Part shown: positions 49,773 through 58,326 of the stretch, one piece after another | How the letters are laid out: each line of letters starts with the position of its first letter | How positions within the stretch are numbered: position 1 is the stretch's first letter | DNA from: Pseudomonas serboccidentalis | Lineage (GTDB): Bacteria; Pseudomonadota; Gammaproteobacteria; Pseudomonadales; Pseudomonadaceae | Length of the DNA stretch: 64,000 bases | Assembly (NCBI RefSeq): GCF_028830055.1 | Contig: NZ_CP101655.1 | Span: forward strand, 1,202,132 to 1,266,131 | Reading direction: 5' to 3' | The notes under the pieces: model-generated | Seen by the model: only the letters and a program-made list of their open reading frames with translations | The model's database searches: none | Told to the model about the DNA's origin: nothing | Translations under genes and position numbers: made by a program

Positions 49773-49803
49773 AAAAAGCCCGCAGCGACGGCGGGCTTTT
49801 TCA
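49773..49803. terminator. Terminator of sutA, possibly bidirectional
   Basis: AAAAAGCCCGC AGCGAC GGCGGGCTTTTT: strong stem with A and T runs, in line with the end of sutA. Confidence 0.82.
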
Positions 49804-49821
49804 GCAAGCAAGTGGCACGCC

Positions 49822-50148
49822 TCAGATAGGGCGGCTGCCGTACTTGTTGTCCGGCTTCTTGGGCGGATCGGCGACCACGTTGGCCTCCACTTCCTGCACC
49901 TTGCCGCCGCGCGCAAGGAACTCTTCCATGGCCTTGGCCAGGGCGTCGCGCTCCTTGTTCTTGGCTTCGATGCTCGGCAATTCGTCTACCGACACCGCAG
50001 CCTTGGCTTTGCCTTTGGCAGCCGGGGCCGGCGTATCGTCACCGCCATCGTCGTCAGCAACGTCTTCCGCTGCTGCTTCCAGGCCTTCCTCGGCCTCGTC
50101 TTCGTCGCCTACTTCGAGGTCGTCGTTTTCCAGATCATCGTCGCTCAT
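49822..50148 (-). CDS. sutA: SutA, RNA-polymerase-binding growth-arrest regulator
   Basis: 108 residues. An intrinsically disordered acidic N-terminus (Glu/Asp-rich, residues 1-45), a helix region ELPSIEAKNKERDALAKAM and a short C-terminus (KKPDNKYGSRPI). In P. aeruginosa SutA binds RNA polymerase and promotes transcription in slow-growing cells. The gene order (after xerC-HAD) fits. Confidence 0.9.
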   Translation of the reverse strand: MSDDDLENDDLEVGDEDEAEEGLEAAAEDVADDDGGDDTPAPAAKGKAKAAVSVDELPSIEAKNKERDALAKAMEEFLARGGKVQEVEANVVADPPKKPDNKYGSRPI

Positions 50149-50249
50149 GTTCTACCTCATGACTTGCGAAAAGCAGATTAGTTATAGACCAGCTTTGGCG
50201 ACTGTCGAAAGTCGCCGGAAAAAATCGGTAACCGCTGGTGACCAACGGT

Positions 50250-50675
50250 TTACGCCCCTTCACCGTGCAAGGTGGCGAGGACTTTACGGGCACCGCCATG
50301 ATCACGGTGCTCGCCCAGATAAACACCTTGCCAGGTTCCCAGTGCCAGGCGACCTGCCGAAACCGGCAGACTGATCTGGCAGCCAAGCACGCTGGCCTTG
50401 AAGTGCGCCGGGAGGTCGTCCAGGCCTTCGTCGTTATGCTCATAGCCGTCTGTTCCTTGTGGGATCAGACGATTGAAAAATCGTTCGAAGTCGCGACGGA
50501 CCGCCGGATCGGCGTTCTCGTTGATGGTCAACGACGCCGAGGTATGCTGCAGCCACAAATGCAACAGACCGACCCGGCACGCCTTGAGTTCAGGCAGGCC
50601 GGCGAGTAACTCGTCCGTTACCAGATGAAAGCCCCGGGGCCGTGCCCGCAGGGTTATCAGAGTCTGTTGCCACAT
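50250..50675 (-). CDS. yjbQ: YjbQ family protein
   Basis: 141 residues from the ATG at 50675 ([20 protein letters not shown]); upstream in-frame codons lack similarity. [20 protein letters not shown] and the C-terminal [15 protein letters not shown] are the UPF0047 signatures. Members show thiamin-phosphate synthase-like secondary activity in E. coli; the true role is unclear. Confidence 0.88.
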   Translation of the reverse strand: MWQQTLITLRARPRGFHLVTDELLAGLPELKACRVGLLHLWLQHTSASLTINENADPAVRRDFERFFNRLIPQGTDGYEHNDEGLDDLPAHFKASVLGCQISLPVSAGRLALGTWQGVYLGEHRDHGGARKVLATLHGEGA

Positions 50676-50845
50676 ACAGTTCTCCGCACGTTCGGGGCGC
50701 ATTCTAGCGCGCTCTGGGAAAAAACAAAGGCCCTAATATTCCTGCAATGATGTAAGCCATTGGCCGCAGAAAAACGCCCGTCGCAAACACGACCATAGCC
50801 GTACGAAAAATCCTTTCAGCCTTCCCTTCAATGACAAATTCCAGA

Positions 50846-50879
50846 CAAAAAAATGCCCGGCAAGCCGGGCAAGTTTTTT
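50846..50879 (-). terminator. Terminator of amtB
   Basis: AAAAAATGCCCGGC AA GCCGGGCAAGTTTTTT, directly downstream of the amtB stop on the minus strand. Confidence 0.83.
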
Positions 50880-50890
50880 GCTGCGCGTAC

Positions 50891-52228
50891 TTACAGGTTG
50901 TAGCCGCGTTCGTTGTGTTGTGCCAGATCCAGGCCAACCGATTCTTCTTCCTCGGTCACACGCAGACCCATCACGGCATCCAGGACCTTGAGGATGATGA
51001 AGGTGACGATCGCGGTGTAGATCACCGTGAAGCCGACGCCTTTGCACTGAATCCATACTTGCGCGGCAATGTCGGTCACGGTGCCGAAACCACCCAGCGA
51101 CGGTGCAGCGAAAACACCGGTGAGAATCGCGCCGAGGATACCGCCGATACCGTGCACGCCGAACGCGTCCAGGGAGTCGTCATAACCGAGTTTGCGTTTC
51201 AGGGTGGTGGCGCAGAAGAAGCACACCACGCCCGCCGCCAGACCGATCACCAGCGCGCCCATCGGGCCTACGGTGCCAGCAGCCGGAGTGATCGCCACCA
51301 GACCGGCAACCACGCCCGAGGCAATGCCCAGCGCGCTTGGCTTGCCGTGAGTGATCCACTCGGCAAACATCCAGCCCAGGGCTGCCGCAGCGGTCGCGAT
51401 CTGGGTGACCAGCATCGCCATGCCGGCAGTGCCGTTGGCGGCTGCGGCGGAACCGGCGTTGAAGCCGAACCAGCCAACCCACAGCATCGCTGCGCCCATC
51501 AGGGTGTAGCCGAGGTTGTGCGGAGCCATTGGGGTGGTCGGGAAGCCTTTGCGCTTGCCCAGCACCAGGCACGCTACCAGACCGGCGATACCGGCGTTGA
51601 TGTGCACCACGGTGCCGCCGGCGAAGTCGAGTACGCCCCAGTCCCACAGCAGACCGCCGTTACCGGACCAGACCATGTGCGCGATCGGTGCATAGACGAG
51701 GGTGAACCACACGCCCATGAAGACCAGCATCGCGGAGAACTTCATCCGCTCAGCGAACGCACCGACGATCAGCGCCGGGGTGATGATCGCGAAGGTCATC
51801 TGGAAGGTGACGAACACCGCCTCAGGGAACAACGCCGCCGGACCGGTCAGGCTTGCCGGAGTGACACCGGCCAGAAATGCCTTGCCCATGCCGCCGAAGA
51901 ACGAGTTGAAATTGACGACGCCCTGCTCCATGCCGGTAGTGTCGAACGCAATGCTGTAGCCATAAATGACCCACAGGATGCTGATCAGACCGGTAATGGC
52001 GAAGCACTGCATCATCACGGAAAGAATGTTTTTCGAGCGAACCATGCCGCCGTAGAACAGCGCCAGACCCGGGATGGTCATGAACAGCACGAGGGCTGTC
52101 GAGGTGAGCATCCAGGCAGTGTCGCCGGAATTGAGGACTGGGGCCGCCACTTCGTCTGCCGCCATGGCAAGGCTGGGCATTACGATGGACAACAGGGCTC
52201 CTAGCCCTGCGAATTTACGCAGAGTCAT
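50891..52228 (-). CDS. amtB: Ammonium transporter AmtB
   Basis: 445 residues from the ATG at 52228 (MTLRKFAGLGALLS); extra upstream frame is glnK-amtB intergenic. A cleavable signal peptide (SLAMA/ADE) precedes eleven membrane helices. Conserved features: FYGGMVRSKN, the twin-His pore region and DFAGGTVVHINAGIAGL. It takes up ammonium as NH3/H+. Cotranscribed with glnK (37 bp apart), whose product plugs it in nitrogen excess. Confidence 0.96.
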   Translation of the reverse strand: MTLRKFAGLGALLSIVMPSLAMAADEVAAPVLNSGDTAWMLTSTALVLFMTIPGLALFYGGMVRSKNILSVMMQCFAITGLISILWVIYGYSIAFDTTGMEQGVVNFNSFFGGMGKAFLAGVTPASLTGPAALFPEAVFVTFQMTFAIITPALIVGAFAERMKFSAMLVFMGVWFTLVYAPIAHMVWSGNGGLLWDWGVLDFAGGTVVHINAGIAGLVACLVLGKRKGFPTTPMAPHNLGYTLMGAAMLWVGWFGFNAGSAAAANGTAGMAMLVTQIATAAAALGWMFAEWITHGKPSALGIASGVVAGLVAITPAAGTVGPMGALVIGLAAGVVCFFCATTLKRKLGYDDSLDAFGVHGIGGILGAILTGVFAAPSLGGFGTVTDIAAQVWIQCKGVGFTVIYTAIVTFIILKVLDAVMGLRVTEEEESVGLDLAQHNERGYNL

Positions 52229-52265
52229 ATTGTTTTCTCCTGGGGCGTTGGGTTTGTGGCGGCGC

Positions 52266-53017
<752 letters not shown>

Positions 53018-53278
53018 ATGCTCGCCCCCAAAGACTTCCTCGACGCCCTGAGCGGCACCGCTTCCCGCCTGTTCAGCGGCGACACCCCGCTGCCGAAAGC
53101 CGAAATCGAAAGCCAGTTCAAGATGCTGCTGCAGAGTGCCTTCAGCAAACTCGATCTGGTGAGCCGTGAAGAGTTTGATAGTCAGATGGTCGTCCTGGCC
53201 CGCACCCGCGCCCGCCTCGAGAGCCTCGAAGCCAAAGTCGCCGAAATGGAAGCCAAGCTGACACCGCCCGCTGAATAA
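53018..53278 (+). CDS. ubiK: UbiK (YqiC), ubiquinone biosynthesis accessory factor
   Basis: 86 residues. MLAPKDFLDALSGTASRLFS is the typical start; LVSREEFDSQMVVLARTRAR is followed by a coiled coil (RLESLEAKVAEMEAKL). In E. coli it forms a complex with UbiJ and binds ubiquinone intermediates. Position between glnK and comM is conserved. Confidence 0.93.
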   Translation: MLAPKDFLDALSGTASRLFSGDTPLPKAEIESQFKMLLQSAFSKLDLVSREEFDSQMVVLARTRARLESLEAKVAEMEAKLTPPAE

Positions 53279-53288
53279 CCCCGCAACT

Positions 53289-53321
53289 CCCTGTAGGAGC
53301 TGCCGAAGGCTGCGATCTTTT
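53289..53321. repeat. Single REP arm (AGGAGCTGCCGAAGGCTGCG family)
   Basis: CCTGTAGGAGCTGCCGAAGG continues into GATCTTTTG, the arm found paired at 17360 and 10519, but no inverted partner follows within 200 bp. Confidence 0.8.
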
Positions 53322-53552
53322 GATATCCAGCCCCTCAATCCTCTCGGCAACGTCCTACAACTTGCAGCACCACCGTCCGATTACGTCGAAAAGCCCCGGC
53401 TCCCAAGCTCACCCGATGCTGAATGTTCAGCACCGGGTTTGGCGACCTGGACAGCTTAAGGCGCACGACATTGTGGTGACTGGGTACCCGCAAAAAACGC
53501 GCACATGGCACATTGGTGGGGCAGATACCACGAGCACCCTCCAATCAGAAAT

Positions 53553-53582
53553 AAAAAAGGCGTCCGATGGACGCCTTTTAAG
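53553..53582 (+). terminator. Terminator 275 bp downstream of ubiK
   Basis: AAAAAAGGCGTCC GAT GGACGCCTTTT with a second T run at 53586. It could end the ubiK transcript or an independent small RNA. Confidence 0.75.
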
Positions 53583-53925
53583 TATTTTTTGAGGAGTAGT
53601 CGCAGCGATTCTTTAGCTCCCGGCTTTACGGCCTTGGGTTCAGAATCCGACAGGCTAGCCCGTCGTCACTACTTCAGAGAAAACAGCTTTCTCTGCTGCC
53701 AAAAATGCGGGGGAGCTTCTGCTGGTGCCCAGTCCCGACGAATGCGCAGTTGCAGTCCTCGAACGCGAGGATCCGTCAAGAGTCAACGCTCCAACTCAGG
53801 TACGCAGTGACACCCCAGCGGGTCTTGATATGTCTTGTAAACCTCTATTCCAGCAATGAAACCCGGCTCAACTACCCTTCAAAAACCCGCAGGAAGCGGC
53901 CCCCGATTCAGCTCAAGGAACGACC

Positions 53926-55419
53926 ATGTCCCTCTCCATCGTCCACAGCCGCGCCCAAATCGGCGTAGAGGCTCCCGCTGTCACCGTAGAAGTCCATCTG
54001 GCCAACGGTCTGCCGTCGCTGACCATGGTCGGCCTGCCCGAAGCGGCGGTGAAAGAAAGCAAGGACCGGGTGCGCAGCGCGATCATCAATTCCGGGCTGC
54101 AGTTTCCGGCGCGGCGGATTACCTTGAATCTGGCGCCGGCGGACTTGCCCAAGGATGGCGGGCGGTTTGATCTGGCGATCGCCTTGGGAATTCTGTCGGC
54201 GAGTGTGCAGGTGCCGTGTCTGACGCTGGACGATGTGGAATGCCTCGGTGAGCTGGCGTTGTCCGGCGCGGTGCGACCGGTGCGTGGCGTGTTGCCGGCG
54301 GCACTGGCGGCGCGCAAGGCCGGACGGGCACTGGTGGTGCCGCGGGCGAATGCCGAAGAGGCGTGTCTGGCCTCGGGTTTGAAGGTGTTTGCGGTGGATC
54401 ATCTGCTGGAAGCGGTGGCGCACTTCAACGGGCATACGCCGGTCGAGCCTTATGTGTCGGACGGGCTGATCCACGCCACTAAACCATATCCCGACCTCAA
54501 TGAAGTGCAGGGGCAGATGGCTGCGAAACGGGCGCTGTTGATTGCGGCGGCGGGCGCGCACAACCTGTTGTTCAGTGGGCCACCGGGAACCGGCAAGACC
54601 TTGTTGGCGAGTCGTTTGCCGGGGCTGCTGCCGCCGCTGTCCGAATGCGAAGCGCTGGAAGTGGCGGCGATTCAATCGGTCGCCAGTGGCGTGCCGCTGA
54701 CCCATTGGCCGCAACGTCCGTTTCGCCAGCCGCATCACTCGGCATCGGGGCCGGCGCTGGTCGGTGGCAGCTCGAAACCGCAACCCGGCGAGATCACCCT
54801 GGCCCACCATGGCGTGCTGTTTCTCGATGAGCTGCCGGAGTTCGATCGCAAGGTGCTTGAGGTTCTGCGCGAGCCTCTGGAGTCCGGACATATCGTGATC
54901 GCCCGGGCCAAGGATCGGGTGCGATTTCCAGCACGGTTTCAGTTGGTGGCGGCAATGAATCCGTGCCCCTGTGGATATCTCGGCGAACCGAGTGGCAAGT
55001 GTTCGTGTACGCCGGACATGGTGCAGCGTTATCGCAACAAGTTGTCGGGGCCCCTATTGGACCGGATCGACTTACACCTGACGGTAGCGCGGGAGGCAAC
55101 AGCGCTGAACCCTGCGGTAAAGCCAGGAGAAGACAGCGCCAGTGCGGCCGCGTTGGTAGCCGAGACCCGGGAGCGCCAGCAAAAACGTCAGGGTTGTGCC
55201 AATGCGTTTCTCGATCTGCCGGGGCTGAAACGGCACTGCAGGTTATCCACAGTCGATGAGAAATGGCTGGAGTCAGCCTGTGAACGACTGACCTTGTCGC
55301 TACGCTCGGCGCATCGACTTCTAAAGGTCGCCCGGACGTTGGCCGATCTGGGACAGGAAAAAGAGATCAGGCGCGAGCATCTGGCAGAGGCGTTGCAATA
55401 TCGGCCGGCAACACAATGA
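53926..55419 (+). CDS. comM: YifB/ComM family Mg-chelatase-like AAA+ ATPase
   Basis: 497 residues. N-terminal ChlI/Lon-like domain (MSLSIVHSRAQIGVEAPAVT), a Walker A GPPGTGKTLLASRL near residue 217, Walker B VLFLDELPEF and a C-terminal Mg-chelatase domain with a Cys-rich insert (MNPCPCGYLG, KCSC). ComM is a hexameric helicase that drives branch migration during natural transformation. ubiK-comM order conserved. The ribosome site (CAAGGAACGACC) is good. Confidence 0.93.
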   Translation: MSLSIVHSRAQIGVEAPAVTVEVHLANGLPSLTMVGLPEAAVKESKDRVRSAIINSGLQFPARRITLNLAPADLPKDGGRFDLAIALGILSASVQVPCLTLDDVECLGELALSGAVRPVRGVLPAALAARKAGRALVVPRANAEEACLASGLKVFAVDHLLEAVAHFNGHTPVEPYVSDGLIHATKPYPDLNEVQGQMAAKRALLIAAAGAHNLLFSGPPGTGKTLLASRLPGLLPPLSECEALEVAAIQSVASGVPLTHWPQRPFRQPHHSASGPALVGGSSKPQPGEITLAHHGVLFLDELPEFDRKVLEVLREPLESGHIVIARAKDRVRFPARFQLVAAMNPCPCGYLGEPSGKCSCTPDMVQRYRNKLSGPLLDRIDLHLTVAREATALNPAVKPGEDSASAAALVAETRERQQKRQGCANAFLDLPGLKRHCRLSTVDEKWLESACERLTLSLRSAHRLLKVARTLADLGQEKEIRREHLAEALQYRPATQ

Positions 55420-55779
55420 AAATGACAGCGCAACTCGCAAACGGACTGCCCCGAAAAATAAACATCCAAGCACTGATGGCCATTGGCCGAGATGTGATAT
55501 AACGGCGACGCTCTTTTTTACTCGTTATCCGTCTATCGTCAAGACATAGAGCATTTTTCAACGCGGAAATGGAGGCGGGACATCATGGACAAGATTTCTA
55601 TTGCTCACCGGGCAAAGTCGTTCAATCAACCCGTGCCATCATGATTCAAGCCAAACCTGGCTTGTGTGCGTGTGTCTGGTTGTTAATTTAAATCCAGACA
55701 ACTACAAAAGCCCTTGTCAGCGTTATTACGTTGTTTGACATCGGCCTTATTCAACAAACTTTAAAAGCACAACTTCATC
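55420..55779. other. AT-rich leader of the phosphoramidate-type cluster
   Basis: 360 bp between comM and the first gene of the cluster. It is visibly richer in A/T than the backbone (for example TTTAATTT, TTTAAAAG). Apart from the promoter candidate at 55735-55765 no element was recognised; no terminator is evident behind comM. Confidence 0.5.
55735..55765 (+). promoter_or_regulatory. Candidate promoter of the phosphoramidate-type cluster
   Basis: TTGACA (perfect -35) at 55735 and TTTAAA at 55760 with 19 bp between. The spacing is slightly long and the -10 imperfect, so this is a tentative call. It ends about 15 bp before the ATG at 55780, which leaves a very short leader; a promoter further upstream is equally possible. 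Confidence 0.3.
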
Positions 55780-56952
55780 ATGAAAAATGTTTACTTGCTC
55801 AGCAACGTGGCGGATGGTGGCAAAACATATCTCGAGTATCTGATTCCAGCGCTCAACTCGCTTCGACAAAAGTATAATTGTGTCGTACTTAATACTGATC
55901 GTACCGGCTTAAGCAGAGAGGAAGTCGAAGCCGTCCTCGATTTCCCGGTAAAGCAGATTGGCAATGACTTCATTGCAAGCCTGAAATCGCAGGTTGTCAT
56001 TTCAAATGACGCCTATGCCGGACGTCTGCTGGACCATTCAAATTTTGGCATCTTCATCAGTCACGGCAATGTCGGGATGCCGGCCAAAGACAAGTATTAC
56101 TACGCTGAGCTGACCTCTTACTGGGATGCAATCATCTCTTCATCCAGGTCGGGCTTTGATTTGATTACCGCCGGACTGCAGGCATACCGTCGCGACAGAA
56201 AGGCCCTGAAAACAATGTTGATCGATGGACTGGCCTTGCGTTCGGACATGCGCAACACCAGTCCCGTGGCTACGCTGCCCGTCAAGATTCCCGGTATCTT
56301 CGAATCATCACCGCCATCGAAAAAAACTTCGGACGACTATGTCGTAGGGCTTCTGCCGACCCAACTGGGTATCTGCCCGAACGGGGCAACACTGTATGAA
56401 AACCTGCAGACCGTCATCAATGCAGTCAAATCGCAAATTCCCCACGCAACCTTCATCTTGCGTCCGTACATGGCCGAACTTTCCCATCCGACCGTGAAAG
56501 CGTTGTGCGAAGAACTGTCTGCCTATGACTGGATAACCATCGACAAGGCAGGAACCAGCAGCACGGTTTTCTACACACAATGCGACACGGTCATCACCGA
56601 CGCATCCACCGGTGGTGTGTCGTTCATGCTCAACACCTGCAAGCTGCCGATTTATTACGTGCCCTTTACCGAAGAGAGCAATCTCACGGTCGACGCCTGG
56701 CTAAAGCAAATGGACACCCTGTTGCCAATTGCCAGAAGCAGCAATGAACTCAAAGACATGGCATCCGGGTTCAGCCTGCTGGCACGAGAAGACAGTTACT
56801 ACATATACAACAAGTTCTACCAGGCACAATACAGCGACTTGCCCCTGCCTCAGGAAGTGTTCCACGACTTGATTGAATATCGGCACGAGTCGAAGTACTG
56901 CCCGCTGTCGATTGACTCTTTCGGGGACATTAACGAACGGGACAAACATTAA
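55780..56952 (+). CDS. CDP-glycerol glycerophosphotransferase-like (TagB/TagF-type) GT-B protein
   Basis: 390 residues, no membrane segment. The C-terminal domain has TDASTGGVSFMLNTCKLP (273-290), like the TDYSS-DY motif of TagB/TagF, and GLLPTQLGICPNG (190-202). The N-domain has IFISHGNVGMPAKDKYY, cf. the HGTPLK motif. Such enzymes transfer glycerol phosphate or sugar units from CDP-activated donors. As the first gene of the cluster it may carry the phosphoramidyl transfer or extend the acceptor glycan; inference. No good ribosome site is seen. Codon and base use are more A/T-rich than the downstream genes. Confidence 0.7.
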   Translation: MKNVYLLSNVADGGKTYLEYLIPALNSLRQKYNCVVLNTDRTGLSREEVEAVLDFPVKQIGNDFIASLKSQVVISNDAYAGRLLDHSNFGIFISHGNVGMPAKDKYYYAELTSYWDAIISSSRSGFDLITAGLQAYRRDRKALKTMLIDGLALRSDMRNTSPVATLPVKIPGIFESSPPSKKTSDDYVVGLLPTQLGICPNGATLYENLQTVINAVKSQIPHATFILRPYMAELSHPTVKALCEELSAYDWITIDKAGTSSTVFYTQCDTVITDASTGGVSFMLNTCKLPIYYVPFTEESNLTVDAWLKQMDTLLPIARSSNELKDMASGFSLLAREDSYYIYNKFYQAQYSDLPLPQEVFHDLIEYRHESKYCPLSIDSFGDINERDKH

Positions 56953-57025
56953 AATAAAGCACGCCTGACCTCATGCGAGAAAACAGCCTGCCGATACACT
57001 CGATTCGAACACAAGTCAGAACGCT

Positions 57026-57568
57026 ATGAAATGTGAAGCTGGTGGACAGGTAATCTGGATTACGGGCCTTTCAGGAGCGGGCAAGTCAACGCTGGCCCGT
57101 GAATTCGTCACCCGACTCCGCACTGCAGGACAATCGGTGGTCATGCTCGATGGTGATGAGTTGCGCGAGGTATTCGGCGCAGCCGCCGCCAACTCACAAA
57201 ACCATGGCCGTGAAGGACGACTGGCGCTGGCGCTGCAATATGCCCACTTGTGCCGAATGATCGCCGCGCAAGGCCAGACCGTGGTGATCGCAACGATATC
57301 GCTGTTTCACGAAGTCCATGCCTGGAACCGCGCCCACCTGCCCGGCTATTTCGAAGTTTATTTGAAGGTCCCGGTCGAGGAGTTGCGTCGCCGAGACCCG
57401 AAGGGAATCTACCGACGATTCGATGCCGGGGAACTGCACAACGTTGCCGGGCTTGATCTGACCGTTGATGAACCGCAAGCGGCAGACTGGCTTGTAGAGT
57501 TCGACCCTCAGCGCTCCAGGCAAAGTCTGGCAGAAGATTTGATCAATAAAATTTATAGAAGGAACTGA
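57026..57568 (+). CDS. APS-kinase-like P-loop kinase; candidate cytidine-diphosphoramidate kinase (Cj1415-like)
   Basis: 180 residues. P-loop GLSGAGKST at 14-22 and DGDELREVFG (near 42-51) place it in the CysC/APS-kinase fold. The segment that in CysC is FISPHRAERQMVRE reads TISLFHEVHAWNRAH here, and DPKGIYRRFDAGELHNVAG resembles CysC RDPKGLY. The C. jejuni homologue Cj1415, once annotated APS kinase, phosphorylates CDP-amidate at the 3' hydroxyl. I therefore favour CDP-amidate kinase over sulfate assimilation. It lies 73 bp after the transferase gene and 2 bp before the methyltransferase. Confidence 0.8.
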   Translation: MKCEAGGQVIWITGLSGAGKSTLAREFVTRLRTAGQSVVMLDGDELREVFGAAAANSQNHGREGRLALALQYAHLCRMIAAQGQTVVIATISLFHEVHAWNRAHLPGYFEVYLKVPVEELRRRDPKGIYRRFDAGELHNVAGLDLTVDEPQAADWLVEFDPQRSRQSLAEDLINKIYRRN

Positions 57569-57570
57569 GT

Positions 57571-58320
57571 ATGAAAACCGAATGGGACTACACCACCCTG
57601 GCCGATGCCTATTTGAAGCGCCCTGACTACGCCGATGCCGCCATTGACGCCATGCTCTCGATCGCTGGCGCCGAGCAAGGCGACAAGTTCTGCGACGTCG
57701 GCGCGGGTGTTGCACACTTGACGCTGATGCTGGCCGCCCGTGGCCTGGATGTCACTGCGGTAGAACCCAACGATGCGATGCGCGCCAACGGCATCAAACG
57801 CACCGCCGAGCTGGCCAATGTCAAATGGCACGAAGGCACCGGCGAAGTGACCGGGCAGGCCGCGCAGACATTCGACATGGTCACGTTCGGCAGCTCCTTC
57901 AATGTCTGCGACCGTCAGCAGGCGCTCAAGGAAACCGCGCGCATTCTCAAGCCCCGTGGCTGGTTTGCCTGCATGTGGAACCACCGCAATCTGGAAGATC
58001 CGATTCAGGCGCGCATCGAAACCATCATAAAAGAGCGCGTCGCCGGCTATGGCTACGGCACCCGTCGTGAAGATCAGACGGCCGTGATCGATGCCAGTCA
58101 GCTGTTCGGCCCGGTCGTACACCTGGATGCGCGGGTCATCCACGAGCAATCCATCGCAGAGTGCCTGGAAGCCTGGCGCTCCCACGCCACGCTGGAGCGC
58201 CAGGCGGGCGCGAAATTTCACGAAGTCATCAGCGCCATCGATGATTACCTGCAAAGCCTGCAGACGCCGTCGATCCAGATCCCGTACTCGACGAATATCT
58301 GGGTCGCTCAGCTGAGATAA
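57571..58320 (+). CDS. SAM-dependent methyltransferase of the phosphoramidate-type cluster
   Basis: 249 residues. Class I fold: motif I CDVGAGVAHLTLML (41-54), acidic end of beta 2 at Glu65 (AVEPNDAM), and MVTFGSSFNVCDRQQAL as motif II/III. AAGGAACTGAGT gives a good ribosome site. By position it is the counterpart of Cj1419/Cj1420, which methylate the phosphoramidate in Campylobacter; only one methyltransferase is present here. Substrate is inference. Confidence 0.8.
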   Translation: MKTEWDYTTLADAYLKRPDYADAAIDAMLSIAGAEQGDKFCDVGAGVAHLTLMLAARGLDVTAVEPNDAMRANGIKRTAELANVKWHEGTGEVTGQAAQTFDMVTFGSSFNVCDRQQALKETARILKPRGWFACMWNHRNLEDPIQARIETIIKERVAGYGYGTRREDQTAVIDASQLFGPVVHLDARVIHEQSIAECLEAWRSHATLERQAGAKFHEVISAIDDYLQSLQTPSIQIPYSTNIWVAQLR

Positions 58321-58326
58321 CGCCTG

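Larger units (their letters stand above)
53279..53925. other. Long intergenic region with half REP and internal terminator
   Basis: 647 bp upstream of comM. It holds a half REP (53289-53321) and a terminator (53553-53582) about 275 bp after the ubiK stop. Short open frames occur on both strands but none has a good start plus recognisable protein. The segment 53330-53585 could be a small RNA ended by the terminator. The rest (53590-53925) includes a start-less frame ending LFQQ at about 53857. Confidence 0.45.

Noticed and set aside
53505..53810. 101-codon plus-strand frame before comM
   Set aside because: It spans the terminator at 53553-53582, has no ribosome site and is rich in Ser and Arg in the manner of non-coding frames.
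57026..57568. Sulfate-activation role (cysC)
   Set aside because: No cysN/cysD or other sulfur genes nearby and the substrate-binding region differs from CysC; its neighbours point to the phosphoramidate pathway.
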